DNA from: Gemmatimonadaceae bacterium
GTDB taxonomy: Bacteria > Gemmatimonadota > Gemmatimonadetes > Gemmatimonadales > Gemmatimonadaceae
Assembly: GCA_025930755.1 (NCBI GenBank)
Contig: JAICOJ010000001.1
Coordinates: 61,438 to 125,437, forward strand
Reading direction: 5' to 3'
Length of the DNA: 64,000 nt
How positions within the stretch are numbered: the first letter of the stretch is position 1; the number at the start of each line of letters is the position of its first letter. Position numbers and translations under genes: made by a program. Shown here piece after piece: positions 46,757 to 55,220 of the stretch. The notes under the pieces were generated by a model, which did not search any database, was not told the DNA's origin, and was given only the letters and a program-made list of their open reading frames with translations.

Positions 46757-46885
46757 GATGAAGAGCGTGGCGCGCGCGGTGGAAGGCGGTCGTCCCGGCG
46801 TAGCGACTCTCTCTTGTGGGTCTGTGGCCGGGGATTCTATTTAGGCCGGCGCGTTTGAACAACGTCCTCTGCTCTTCGCGCACGA

Positions 46886-47008
46886 GCCGACTGCTTCACA
46901 GAGACACAGAGGGGACACAGAAAGGTCAACCTCGAAAAGCTCTGAAGGGCCTTCACGGGTGAGCTCCTCCCTGGGAGTCCTCTGTGCCTCTGTGGTGAAG
47001 CAGTCGGC
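46886..47008. repeat. CACAGAGG word hairpin element
   Basis: GCCGACTGCTTCACAGAGAC followed by ACAGAGG on the left; CCTCTGTGCCTCTGTGGTGA followed by AGCAGTCGGC on the right. It lies in the divergent gap between the EamA and D-aminoacylase genes. The rest of 46757-47044 shows no gene. Confidence 0.8.
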
Positions 47009-47044
47009 GCGTTGCGTCGGACACCCGACTCCGCCCTCATCGAA

Positions 47045-48733
47045 ATGCGAATCCGACCCTCCATAGCGCTCTTCCTCACTCTCGTTTCCGCCTGCGCCTC
47101 CGCCGGCACGCGCCGCGGCGCGGATGACGGCGGGTACGACGTCCTCATCACTGGCGGTCGCATCGTCGATGGCACCGGCAATCCCTGGTTCTACGGCGAC
47201 GTCGGCATCCGCGGTGATCGCATCGTGCGGATCGCTCCACGCGGTGCGCTCGCCAATGCGATCGCGCAGCGACGCATCGATGCGAGCGGGCTCGTGGTCG
47301 CGCCGGGATTCATCGACATCCAGAGTCATTCGCGCAGTGCCTTCCTGACCGGCGATAGCCGCGTCGTCAGCAAGGTCACACAAGGCGTCACGACCGAGAT
47401 ACTCGGCGAAGGCACGACGAACGCGCCCGTCAACGACCTCATCCTCACGGGCGCGGACAGCGGATGGCGCGCGCTGCACGAGCCGTTTCGCGGCGCGCGC
47501 GGATTCGGCGCGTGGCTGCGAGCGATCGAAGCGCGTGGCGCGTCCACGAACTTCGGATCGTTCGTCGGTGCGTCGACGATGCGGATGTACGGGAAGGGGA
47601 TGGCGGACGGGGCCGCGACCCGCGCCGAGCTCGACACCATGCGAGCGGCCATGACGCGCGCGATGGAGGATGGCGCATTCGGGCTGGCGTCTGCGCTCAT
47701 CTACCCGCCGGGAGTGTTCGCCTCGACCGATGAGCTGGTCGAAGTCGCAGGGGCGATGGCCCCGTACGGCGGCCTCTACATCACCCACATGCGCTCCGAG
47801 GCCGATCAGCTGCTGGAGGCCATCGATGAGGCGCTGAGTATCGGGCGCCGCGCCGGCGTTCCCGTGGAGATCTACCACCTCAAGGCCGCAGGACAGCGCA
47901 ACTGGCACAAGGCCGCACTCGCCATCGCGAAGATCGATTCGGCGCGGCGCGCGGGGCAGGACGTCACCGCCGACATGTATGCGTACGTCGCGGGCGGGAC
48001 AGACCTCTCGTCATGCCTGCCGCCCTGGGCGTCAACCGATGGCCGGCTGCTCGACAACCTTCGTGACTCGGCGATGCGCGCCCGCATTCACGCCGATGCG
48101 TCGCGCGAGTTCACGGAGTGGGAAAGCCTGTGTCGCCTCGCGACGCCGGAGGGTGTGATGGTCGTGTCGTTCAAGAAGGAGGAGAACAAGGCGCTCGAGG
48201 GGGTGCGACTCTCGGACATCGCGGCCCGCCGCGGGACCGACTGGGTCAACGCGGTGATCGAGCTCACGCTGGAGGAGGAGGATGGGCTGGGCGGCATCTT
48301 CTTCATCGCGTCGGAGGAGAACCTGACGCTGCAGATGCGACAACCCTGGATGAAGTTCGGAACCGACGCCGGCGGACAGGATCCCGAGCGTGCGCGCGGC
48401 ATGACGCACCCGCGCGCGTACGGCAACTATCCCCGTATCCTCGGGAGATACGTGCGCGACCAGGGTGTGATGTCGCTCGAGGACGCCATCCGGAAAATGA
48501 CGTCGGCGGTGGCGACGCGCCTGTCCATTGCCGATCGCGGCCTGCTCCGCGAAGGGATGTTCGCCGATGTCGTGGTCTTCGACCCGGCGACGATCATCGA
48601 TCGCGCGACCTACGAGCAGCCACACCAGGTCGCCGAGGGCGTACGACACGTTTTCGTGAATGGCGTCGCGGTCGTGAGCGAGGGCCGACATACCGACGCC
48701 AGACCGGGACGTGCGGTGCGAAAGGATCGGTAA
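47045..48733 (+). CDS. N-acyl-D-amino-acid deacylase-like amidohydrolase, lipoprotein
   Basis: 562 residues from ATG 47045 (frame open to 47012), chosen because a signal peptide with lipobox VSAC follows. Amidohydrolase with YDVLITGGRIVDGTGNPW and GFIDIQSHSRSAF. The first His of the usual HxH is Gln, a variant I recall in D-aminoacylase-like relatives that need one metal. Later motifs: VTQGVTTEILGEGTTNAP, YITHMRSEADQLLEAIDEAL, KFGTDAGGQ. Expected to remove acyl groups from N-acyl-D-amino acids or related compounds in the envelope. Followed 7 nt later by the cyclodeaminase-like gene, so likely an operon. Confidence 0.86.
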   Translation: MRIRPSIALFLTLVSACASAGTRRGADDGGYDVLITGGRIVDGTGNPWFYGDVGIRGDRIVRIAPRGALANAIAQRRIDASGLVVAPGFIDIQSHSRSAFLTGDSRVVSKVTQGVTTEILGEGTTNAPVNDLILTGADSGWRALHEPFRGARGFGAWLRAIEARGASTNFGSFVGASTMRMYGKGMADGAATRAELDTMRAAMTRAMEDGAFGLASALIYPPGVFASTDELVEVAGAMAPYGGLYITHMRSEADQLLEAIDEALSIGRRAGVPVEIYHLKAAGQRNWHKAALAIAKIDSARRAGQDVTADMYAYVAGGTDLSSCLPPWASTDGRLLDNLRDSAMRARIHADASREFTEWESLCRLATPEGVMVVSFKKEENKALEGVRLSDIAARRGTDWVNAVIELTLEEEDGLGGIFFIASEENLTLQMRQPWMKFGTDAGGQDPERARGMTHPRAYGNYPRILGRYVRDQGVMSLEDAIRKMTSAVATRLSIADRGLLREGMFADVVVFDPATIIDRATYEQPHQVAEGVRHVFVNGVAVVSEGRHTDARPGRAVRKDR

Positions 48734-48740
48734 TGACGCC

Positions 48741-49700
48741 ATGATCTTTCTCGACGCGTCGATCGTGCGCGATCTGCTTTCGATTGAAACGTGCATCGCC
48801 GCCGTCGAGCACGCATTTCGATTGCACGGAGAAGGAAAGGCCCCGCAGCCCGGCGTGCTCGGCGTTCACGCCCCGCACGGCACGTTTCACATCAAGGCGG
48901 GGACGCTCGAGCTGGGCCGCCACTATTTTGCGGCGAAGACCAACGCCAACTTTCCGGGGAACATCGAGCGTTACGGATTGCCAACCATTCAGGGAGTCAT
49001 CGCGCTGTTCGACGCGGACCGCGGCACTCCGTTGGCGATCATCGACTCGCGCGAGATCACGAGTCTCCGCACGGGTGCCGCGACCGCCGTCGCCGCCAAG
49101 TACCTCGCCCGCGCGGACGCATCCGTCGTGACGATCTGTGGGTGTGGCGTGCAGGGTCGAACACAGCTCCTGGCGGTCGCGAGCGTGCGAACGCTCAATC
49201 GAGTCTACGCCGTCGACCGCAACGCCGAGAACGCCACGCGCTTCGCGCGGGAGATGTCGAACGAGCTCGGCATCCAGGTCATCGTCGAGCCGGATTTGGC
49301 GGTCGCGGCGCGGGCGAGCGACATCTGCGTCACGTGCACGCCGTCACGCACGCCGATCCTCGGCGCCGGCGATGTCAATCCCGGCGCATTCGTCGCCGGT
49401 GTGGGGGCGGACAATGCCGACAAGCAGGAGCTCGATCCCGCGCTGCTCGCGCGTTCCGCAGTCGTGGTGGACATCCTCGACCAGGCCGTGACGTCGGGCG
49501 ATCTGCATCACGCGATCGCGGCCGGTGTGATGACGCGTGAGGCAGTGCGTGCCGAGCTCGGTGCAGTCGTCGCCGGGAAGACGCGTGGCCGTCTGCACGA
49601 CGACGAAATCGTCATCTTCGACAGCACAGGCACCGCGCTTCAGGACGTCGCGGCGGCAGCGGCGGTGTATGAGAGAGCGCTGGCGGAAGGGAGAAGCTGA
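48741..49700 (+). CDS. Ornithine cyclodeaminase / mu-crystallin family protein
   Basis: 319 residues from ATG 48741, 7 nt after the upstream stop. Rossmann domain with ASVVTICGCGVQGRTQLLAV (the expected GxGxQ is GCGVQ) and NADH-type YAVDRNAENATRFA; LRTGAATAVAAKYLAR is the family hallmark. Members include ornithine cyclodeaminase, alanine dehydrogenase and ketimine reductases. Given the D-aminoacylase-like partner, a role in amino-acid catabolism is inferred; the exact substrate is open. Confidence 0.9.
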   Translation: MIFLDASIVRDLLSIETCIAAVEHAFRLHGEGKAPQPGVLGVHAPHGTFHIKAGTLELGRHYFAAKTNANFPGNIERYGLPTIQGVIALFDADRGTPLAIIDSREITSLRTGAATAVAAKYLARADASVVTICGCGVQGRTQLLAVASVRTLNRVYAVDRNAENATRFAREMSNELGIQVIVEPDLAVAARASDICVTCTPSRTPILGAGDVNPGAFVAGVGADNADKQELDPALLARSAVVVDILDQAVTSGDLHHAIAAGVMTREAVRAELGAVVAGKTRGRLHDDEIVIFDSTGTALQDVAAAAAVYERALAEGRS

Positions 49701-49703
49701 CTA

Positions 49704-49810
49704 CCAACTGCGAACTGCGAACTGCGAACTGCGAACTGTTCGCAGTTCGAAGTTCGCAGCTCGCAGTTTGCACTTTGCACTTTGCACTTTGCACTTTGCA
49801 GCTCGCAGTC
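49704..49810. repeat. GCGAACT / TTTGCAC heptamer hairpin element
   Basis: Left arm: five GCGAACT-type heptamers. Right arm: TTCGCAGTTCGAAGTTCGCA then four TTTGCAC heptamers. Sits between convergent genes (ornithine cyclodeaminase-like and DUF1761). The right arm has diverged into a different word. Confidence 0.85.
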
Positions 49811-49814
49811 GCCC

Positions 49815-50231
49815 TCATCGCCACGCGCCGATGATCGCCCCCATGACGATGACGTGCACCAGCTGATAGCCCGCGTCGATCATGAACGCTGCGGGGCGCT
49901 TGTTCGAATAGAGGTTGCTGTTGAGGCCGATCGTGAACCCGAAACCGAGCCAGGCCAGAACGGCGAGCACGACGCCCTGCACGGCGGTGGTGGCTCCGGT
50001 GAGTCCCATCAGGAGCGCAATCACCATCGCCATGATCACGTACGTGATGAATGAGAACGCGTAGGTCTTGCCCATGCTCGACTGCAACGCCGCGAGCTGT
50101 TCCGGCGTGTACCCGTGCGCCGCCATCCATTGGCGTCCGAACAGGGAGCGCGAGTACCACAGCGCGCCCAGCCCGAACGCCGCGATGGCGGCGACGAGGA
50201 TGGCGAGCCAGTTCACGTCGTTCTGGAGCAT
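49815..50231 (-). CDS. DUF1761 membrane protein
   Basis: 138 residues from ATG 50231, with GGAGGT 4 nt upstream; the frame is open to 50321. Four membrane segments with WLAILVAAIAAFGLGALWYSRSLFGRQW, the DUF1761 hallmark, then FSFITYVIMAMVIALLM and GFTIGLNSNLYSNKRPAAF. Function unknown in all members I know. Confidence 0.88.
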   Translation of the reverse strand: MLQNDVNWLAILVAAIAAFGLGALWYSRSLFGRQWMAAHGYTPEQLAALQSSMGKTYAFSFITYVIMAMVIALLMGLTGATTAVQGVVLAVLAWLGFGFTIGLNSNLYSNKRPAAFMIDAGYQLVHVIVMGAIIGAWR

Positions 50232-50287
50232 GAGACCTCCGGCGTCAGGGTGAGGGCGCGCCGTCGCGCCGCGACAAAGGTCGTTCA

Positions 50288-50357
50288 CGATGTCGAGGTT
50301 GTCGAGGGTGTCGAGGGACACCCTCGATCACCCTGACACCCTCGACGAGCTCGACCG
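50288..50357. repeat. GTCGAGGGT nonamer hairpin element
   Basis: GTCGAGGTT, GTCGAGGGT, GTCGAGGGA face CCCTCGATCACCCTGACACC and CTCGACGAGCTCGAC. It lies between DUF1761 start and DinB stop. Confidence 0.75.
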
Positions 50358-50364
50358 CCGTGCC

Positions 50365-50889
50365 TTACAGATACTTCTCCCGCAACACCCGCTCGTGATG
50401 CGCGACGTGGCCCGCGATCACGTACGCCATCGCGCGAACGGAAACGACGAAACCGCTCGCGCTACCCCGACGCCCGAGCGCGTCGGCGTCGAGGTGATAA
50501 TAGAGGTCGAGCGTCGCGGCGCGGAGGTGCGCGAACTCATCGGCCAGGCTGTCGAGCGTGCGCGCGTTGAAGTTGCCCGGGGCGACATACGCGTCCTGCT
50601 CGAACGAGGCGAGCGGCGTCTCATCGCCACGCGCGAAGCGGAGCGCGCGATACGCGAACACCCGCTCGGTATCGTTCACATGGCCGATCATTTCCTTGAT
50701 CGTCCACTTGCCGGGCGCATACCGATGCTCGCCGCGCCCCTCGCCCACCGAGCGCAGGAACTCCGGAAACCGGGTGCCCTGGCGCGAGAGGATCTCGAAG
50801 ATGTCACCCTCGGGCACGCTGGCGACGTATCCCGCCTGATACGGGGCATACTCGCTCGCCGGCGGTCGCTCGACGGTCACGTGCGGCAT
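50365..50889 (-). CDS. DinB family protein
   Basis: 174 residues from ATG 50889, with AGGAG 4 nt upstream. Four-helix bundle with the family's metal-site histidines: GKWTIKEMIGHVNDTERVFAYRALRFARGD, of which H in IGHVNDTE and the C-terminal AGHVAHHERVL are visible. DinB/YfiT proteins are often thiol-dependent transferases or hydrolases. Starts 7 nt after the DUF885 gene, so cotranscribed. Confidence 0.9.
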   Translation of the reverse strand: MPHVTVERPPASEYAPYQAGYVASVPEGDIFEILSRQGTRFPEFLRSVGEGRGEHRYAPGKWTIKEMIGHVNDTERVFAYRALRFARGDETPLASFEQDAYVAPGNFNARTLDSLADEFAHLRAATLDLYYHLDADALGRRGSASGFVVSVRAMAYVIAGHVAHHERVLREKYL

Positions 50890-50896
50890 GTTCTCC

Positions 50897-52729
50897 TCAC
50901 ACGCGTTGCTTCTCGCGCGCAACCCACTCGCGGATGCGCGCATCGAGCACTCCCAGGGGGACCGCGCCCGCGCCGAGCACTTCATCGTGGAAGGCGCGCA
51001 CATCGAACGCCTCGCCGAGCTCGTTCGTCGCGAACTCGCGGAGCTCGCGAATCTTGAGCTGCCCGATCTTGTACGCGAGCGCCTGTCCCGGCCACGAAAT
51101 GTACCGGTCGACCTCCACGGTGATGTCGTGGAGCGGCTTGCTGCTGTTCGCCGCGAAGTAGTCGATGGCCTGCTGGCGCGACCACCCCATCGAATGGAGG
51201 CCGGTGTCGATCACGAGTCGCACGGCCCGCCACATGTCGTAGGTGAGCGCGCCGAAACGGGAATACGGATCACGATACAACCCCAAATCGTGTCCGAGGG
51301 ACTCCGAGTAGAGTCCCCACCCTTCCACGAACGCGGTGAAGCCGAGATGCTTGCGGAACTCGGGAACGTTCTCGAGCTCCTGCGCGATCGCGATCTGCAG
51401 GTGATGGCCCGGTACCGCCTCGTGCACCGTCAGGGCCTCCATCTCCCACTTGGGGCGCGCCTTCAGATCGTAGGTGTTGGCGTAGAAGTATCCGGGCCGC
51501 GCGGCCTCCGGCGAGCCGGGCATGTAATACGCCGTCGTCACGTTGCGCTCGGAATACGCGGGGACGGCGATCACGCCGTACGGCATTCGCGGCAACCGAC
51601 CGAACAGACGAATGAGACCGGGATCGATCCGCTTCGCGATGTCGCGATATTCGCGCAGCAGGCTCGCCGTGTCCGTGAAATAGAACCGCGGGTCGGTGCG
51701 GAGGAACTGAATGAACTCGCCGAAGGTGCCCGTGAATCCCGTCTGTCCCATCACGCTGTCCATCGCGCTGCGAATGCGCGCGACTTCGCGCAGGCCCAGC
51801 TCGTGGATGGCGCTCGGCGACATGTCGGTCGTCGTGTACTGGCGCACCGCAAAGGCGTACCAGGCGTCGCCATTCGGAAGCGCGGAGAGTCCAATGCTTT
51901 CGCGAGCGCCGGGGACGTAGCGATCGACGAGGAACCGATGCAGCTGACGCCATGCCGGCAGCACCGAGTCGCGCACCAGCACCGTGCCGCGCTCCCGCAG
52001 GCGGAGCCGCTCGTCCTCCGGGATGGTCGGTGGCAATTTCGTGAGCGGGGCGATCATCGCGCTCATCGCGGGATCATCGACGATCTGTCGTGCCACGGCG
52101 TCGGCGACGCCGTGCAGCGTGATCCGCGGCGGCGTGATGCCACGCGCGAGCCCCGTATCGAGGAGCGCGATGACCTGCCTGACGAGTCTCGGAAACGCCT
52201 GCAATCGGCCGAAGATCGCGTTCACATCATCGGCGCGCTCGATCCTCATCAGCGACACGACATCGGGGATGTCGCGCTGGATGCCGCTCAGCGCCGTGAC
52301 CTGCACGAGCTCGCCAGGAAAGCGGGCCTGCTCCACCGCCATCTGGCCTTCGTGCACGAGCAGGTCATAGGTCAGGCGGTCGGCGGTCGACAGCCGCTGC
52401 CGATCGATCGTGTTGAGGACCGCGAGCGTGCGCCCCGCCTCCCGTTTGCGCCGCGCGATCGCGGTCGCCGAGAGGTCCGTCCAGAGATGGTCGTGTCCCG
52501 GATGGCCAATGAACGTCGCGGACTCCGGCGACTCGGTGACCTGCCACTCGAAATACAGCTCCGACAGCTGCCGCAGTCGCATCGAGTCACTGGTTGCGCG
52601 CGTGCGCTGGACCTGCGCGAGCTCGCGAAAGCGACGGTCGATCTCGGCGAGCGAGGGAGCGCGGTGCTGGGCGCCGACCGCTGTCTGGAGGGCGAGGACT
52701 AGCGGGAGGGCAAGAAGGGCTGGGCGCAT
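50897..52729 (-). CDS. DUF885 peptidase-like protein, secreted
   Basis: 610 residues from ATG 52729 (frame open to 52768), chosen for the signal peptide ending TAVGAQ. The DUF885 zinc motif LTVHEAVPGHHLQIAIAQEL is near residue 440, and AFVEGWGLYSESLG and WPGQALAYKIGQ follow. The family is related to M32/M2-like zincin peptidases. Likely exported peptide hydrolase, in an operon with DinB. Confidence 0.9.
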   Translation of the reverse strand: MRPALLALPLVLALQTAVGAQHRAPSLAEIDRRFRELAQVQRTRATSDSMRLRQLSELYFEWQVTESPESATFIGHPGHDHLWTDLSATAIARRKREAGRTLAVLNTIDRQRLSTADRLTYDLLVHEGQMAVEQARFPGELVQVTALSGIQRDIPDVVSLMRIERADDVNAIFGRLQAFPRLVRQVIALLDTGLARGITPPRITLHGVADAVARQIVDDPAMSAMIAPLTKLPPTIPEDERLRLRERGTVLVRDSVLPAWRQLHRFLVDRYVPGARESIGLSALPNGDAWYAFAVRQYTTTDMSPSAIHELGLREVARIRSAMDSVMGQTGFTGTFGEFIQFLRTDPRFYFTDTASLLREYRDIAKRIDPGLIRLFGRLPRMPYGVIAVPAYSERNVTTAYYMPGSPEAARPGYFYANTYDLKARPKWEMEALTVHEAVPGHHLQIAIAQELENVPEFRKHLGFTAFVEGWGLYSESLGHDLGLYRDPYSRFGALTYDMWRAVRLVIDTGLHSMGWSRQQAIDYFAANSSKPLHDITVEVDRYISWPGQALAYKIGQLKIRELREFATNELGEAFDVRAFHDEVLGAGAVPLGVLDARIREWVAREKQRV

Positions 52730-52776
52730 GGTTCGGGAAAGGCTGCGGGTCCAAAGGGAGTCGCGCAAGGGTCACC

Positions 52777-52894
52777 ACGAGCCCGAACGCATGACCACAG
52801 CGGCACAGAGGGCACCGAGGATGGCGAGCTGGCTTGACCAGCTCGCCATGCTCGGTGCCCTCTGTGCCGCTGTGGTTTGTGCGATGGGCTCGTG
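52777..52894. repeat. CACAGAGG-family near-perfect 118-nt hairpin
   Basis: CACGAGCCC...TGACCACAGCGGCACAGAGG and GCACCGAG on the left; CTCGGTGCCCTCTGTGCCGC, TGTGGTT and GGGCTCGTG on the right; apical perfect stem GGCGAGCTGG / CCAGCTCGCC (52824-52848, loop CTTGA). Lies in a divergent gap between DUF885 and the GHL10 gene. Confidence 0.9.
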
Positions 52895-52968
52895 GCGTGA
52901 GGAAGCCAAGGCCCCCCAACCGGAAACACCCTTGCCCGCACGAACTCCGGGGCCACAACCTCTACCGC

Positions 52969-54522
52969 ATGATTATCTCGCTCCCAACGAAGACCCTCCT
53001 CGCCGCCGTCGCGATCTCCTCCTCGGCCGCGGTCCTCCACGCCCAGCGCCCCGACTCCGGGCCCCCGGTGCGCCGCGAGTTTCGCGGCGTGTGGGTCGCG
53101 TCGGTCGCGAACATCGATTGGCCTTCGCGGCCGGGACTCTCGACCTGGGAGCAACAGGAAGAGCTGCTGCACGTGCTCAATCAGAGTGTCGCGCTCGGGC
53201 TCAATGCGATCGTTCTCCAGATTCGCCCGGCGGCTGACGCGCTCTATCCGTCTCCACTCGAACCGTGGTCCGAGTATCTCACCGGACGTCAGGGCGTTGC
53301 TCCCGAGCCGGCGTGGGATCCGCTGTCGTTCGCGGTCGAGGAGGCCCATCGGCGCGGACTCGAGCTACACGCCTGGTTCAATCCCTTTCGCGCGCGTCAC
53401 CCAACCGCCACCTCTGAACCCGCGGCGACTCACGTCTCGCGCCGCCGGCCCGAGCTCGTGCTCCGGTATGGACGGCACCTCTGGCTCGATCCAGGGCTTC
53501 CGGCGGCGCGAAGATACTCCATCGGAGTGATCTCGGACGTCGTGCGTCGATACGACCTCGATGGCGTACAGATCGACGACTACTTCTATCCGTACAAGGA
53601 GCGGGACTCGTCAGGCGCGCTGCTCGAGTTTCCCGACAGTGTCAGTTGGGCGCGGTACGTGGGGCGAGGCGGCGCGCTGTCGCGCGACGACTGGCGGCGC
53701 GGCAACGTGGACGCGTTCGTGCGCGATCTCTATCGCGCGATCAAGCGAACGAAGCCACGCGTCAAGTTCGGCGTAAGCCCCTTCGGTATCTGGCGTCCGG
53801 GACATCCCGCCACGATCCAGGGATTCGATCCCTACGAGCAGATCTACGCCGATGCGCGCAAGTGGCTCGTCGAGGGGTGGGTTGACTACTTCGCTCCGCA
53901 ACTCTACTGGCCCATCCAGCCGGCCGCGCAGAGCTATCCGACGCTGCTTGCCTGGTGGGCGCAGGAGAATGTGAAGCGGCGTCACCTCTGGCCGGGAAAT
54001 TTCACGAGCCGCGTGGGCGCAGGGGACTCCACGCGTCGCTGGATGCCGACGGAGATTCTCGAGCAGGTGCGCCTCACGAGATCGGTGCCCGGCGCGACGG
54101 GCAACATCCACTTCAGCATGAAGGTCTTTCTCGAGAATCGCGACAGCATCGGCACGCAGCTCGGCCGAGGGGCGTACGCCGAGCCGGCGCTGGTGCCCGC
54201 CACGCCCTGGCTCGATAGCATCCCGCCGCGCAGACCCACCGCCGCCGCGCGCATGGACACCGTCACCGGCGGGCTGACCGTGCGCATGCTCCCGTCGGGG
54301 AAGGAGAGGATCTGGCGGTGGATCGTGCGGACGCGGACCAACGGGACGTGGGCGACGCATGTCCTTCCGGGCTGGCAGCGGTCACACGCGGTCACATTCG
54401 ATGACGTGGCGCCTCAACCGGACGAGATCCTCGTGACCGCGGTAGACCGGCTCGGAAACGAGAGTCGCGTTGTCCGCGTGCGTGTTCCCTCCCGTGGCGG
54501 GGCGACGCCGTCCGCGCCGTGA
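52969..54522 (+). CDS. GHL10/DUF187-type glycosyl hydrolase-like protein, secreted
   Basis: 517 residues from ATG 52969; the frame is open to 52834 through the repeat. Signal peptide ends AAVLHAQ. The hydrolase-like TIM barrel starts REFRGVWVASVANIDWPSR and has LNAIVLQIRPAADALYPSPLEPWSEYLTG, GLELHAWFNPF, DLDGVQIDDYFYPY and VKFGVSPFGIW, all marks of YngK-like GHL10 proteins. A C-terminal fibronectin-like domain follows (~430-515). Probably acts on cell-wall or extracellular glycan; substrate unproven. Confidence 0.9.
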   Translation: MIISLPTKTLLAAVAISSSAAVLHAQRPDSGPPVRREFRGVWVASVANIDWPSRPGLSTWEQQEELLHVLNQSVALGLNAIVLQIRPAADALYPSPLEPWSEYLTGRQGVAPEPAWDPLSFAVEEAHRRGLELHAWFNPFRARHPTATSEPAATHVSRRRPELVLRYGRHLWLDPGLPAARRYSIGVISDVVRRYDLDGVQIDDYFYPYKERDSSGALLEFPDSVSWARYVGRGGALSRDDWRRGNVDAFVRDLYRAIKRTKPRVKFGVSPFGIWRPGHPATIQGFDPYEQIYADARKWLVEGWVDYFAPQLYWPIQPAAQSYPTLLAWWAQENVKRRHLWPGNFTSRVGAGDSTRRWMPTEILEQVRLTRSVPGATGNIHFSMKVFLENRDSIGTQLGRGAYAEPALVPATPWLDSIPPRRPTAAARMDTVTGGLTVRMLPSGKERIWRWIVRTRTNGTWATHVLPGWQRSHAVTFDDVAPQPDEILVTAVDRLGNESRVVRVRVPSRGGATPSAP

Positions 54523-54650
54523 ACGCGGGCTTTCGCGCGGCGCCCGAAGCGTTTCGCCCCGCCATGCGGCGCCCTCACCGCACGGCGCGCGGCCCTCGCG
54601 GCACCCCACGCTACCTTGCACCGTCGTCGAATCATGGAGGATTCGTTCGC

Positions 54651-55220
54651 ATGTTGGAGGCGCGCGACCGCGCGGTCGCTCCCACGGGATCGCTGTCGAT
54701 CGATTCGCGTCGCTCGCGCCTCGCCTTCGACGTGAGGTACTTCGGGTTCCTGCGCGTGCAGGGCGAGTTCCGCGACGTGCGCGGAGAGATCTTCGGCATG
54801 GACCCGCGGGCACTCTCCGCCACGTCGGTCACGGCGGTGGTGCCGATCGCCGGCCTCGCGACCGGCATTCGGCTGCGCGATTGGCATCTGTGCAGCGCCG
54901 GCTACCTGGCCTTGCGGCGATGTCCCGAAGCCACCTTCCAGAGTGAGCGGATCGTTCCGGATGGTCGCGCGGGGGCACGAGTGATCGGGGTGTTGATGGT
55001 GCGCGGGGTATCGCGCGAGGTCGTGCTTCACGTCGAGGAATGCCGATACGATTCGAGCACGCGTCGCATGACCGCCCGTGCCCGCGTCACGCTTCACCGA
55101 GCGGATTTCGGTGTCGGCCCCTCTCGGCGCGCGCCATGGTGGGACCCGCGCCGGTACCTCATCGATGATGAGGTGCGCCTTCTGCTCGACGTCGAAGCGG
55201 TCGAGCGGGACGGGACCTAG
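54651..55220 (+). CDS. YceI-like domain protein
   Basis: 189 residues from ATG 54651, which has GGAGG 10 nt upstream; the frame is open to 54519. Beta-barrel lipocalin-like YceI fold: SRLAFDVRYFGFLRVQGEFRDVRGE, LRDWHLCSAGYL, GVLMVRGVSREVVLHVE and TLHRADFGV. No signal peptide, unlike many YceI proteins, so probably cytosolic. Its stop touches the LytS start (0 nt gap), so it is cotranscribed with the two-component pair. Confidence 0.85.
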   Translation: MLEARDRAVAPTGSLSIDSRRSRLAFDVRYFGFLRVQGEFRDVRGEIFGMDPRALSATSVTAVVPIAGLATGIRLRDWHLCSAGYLALRRCPEATFQSERIVPDGRAGARVIGVLMVRGVSREVVLHVEECRYDSSTRRMTARARVTLHRADFGVGPSRRAPWWDPRRYLIDDEVRLLLDVEAVERDGT

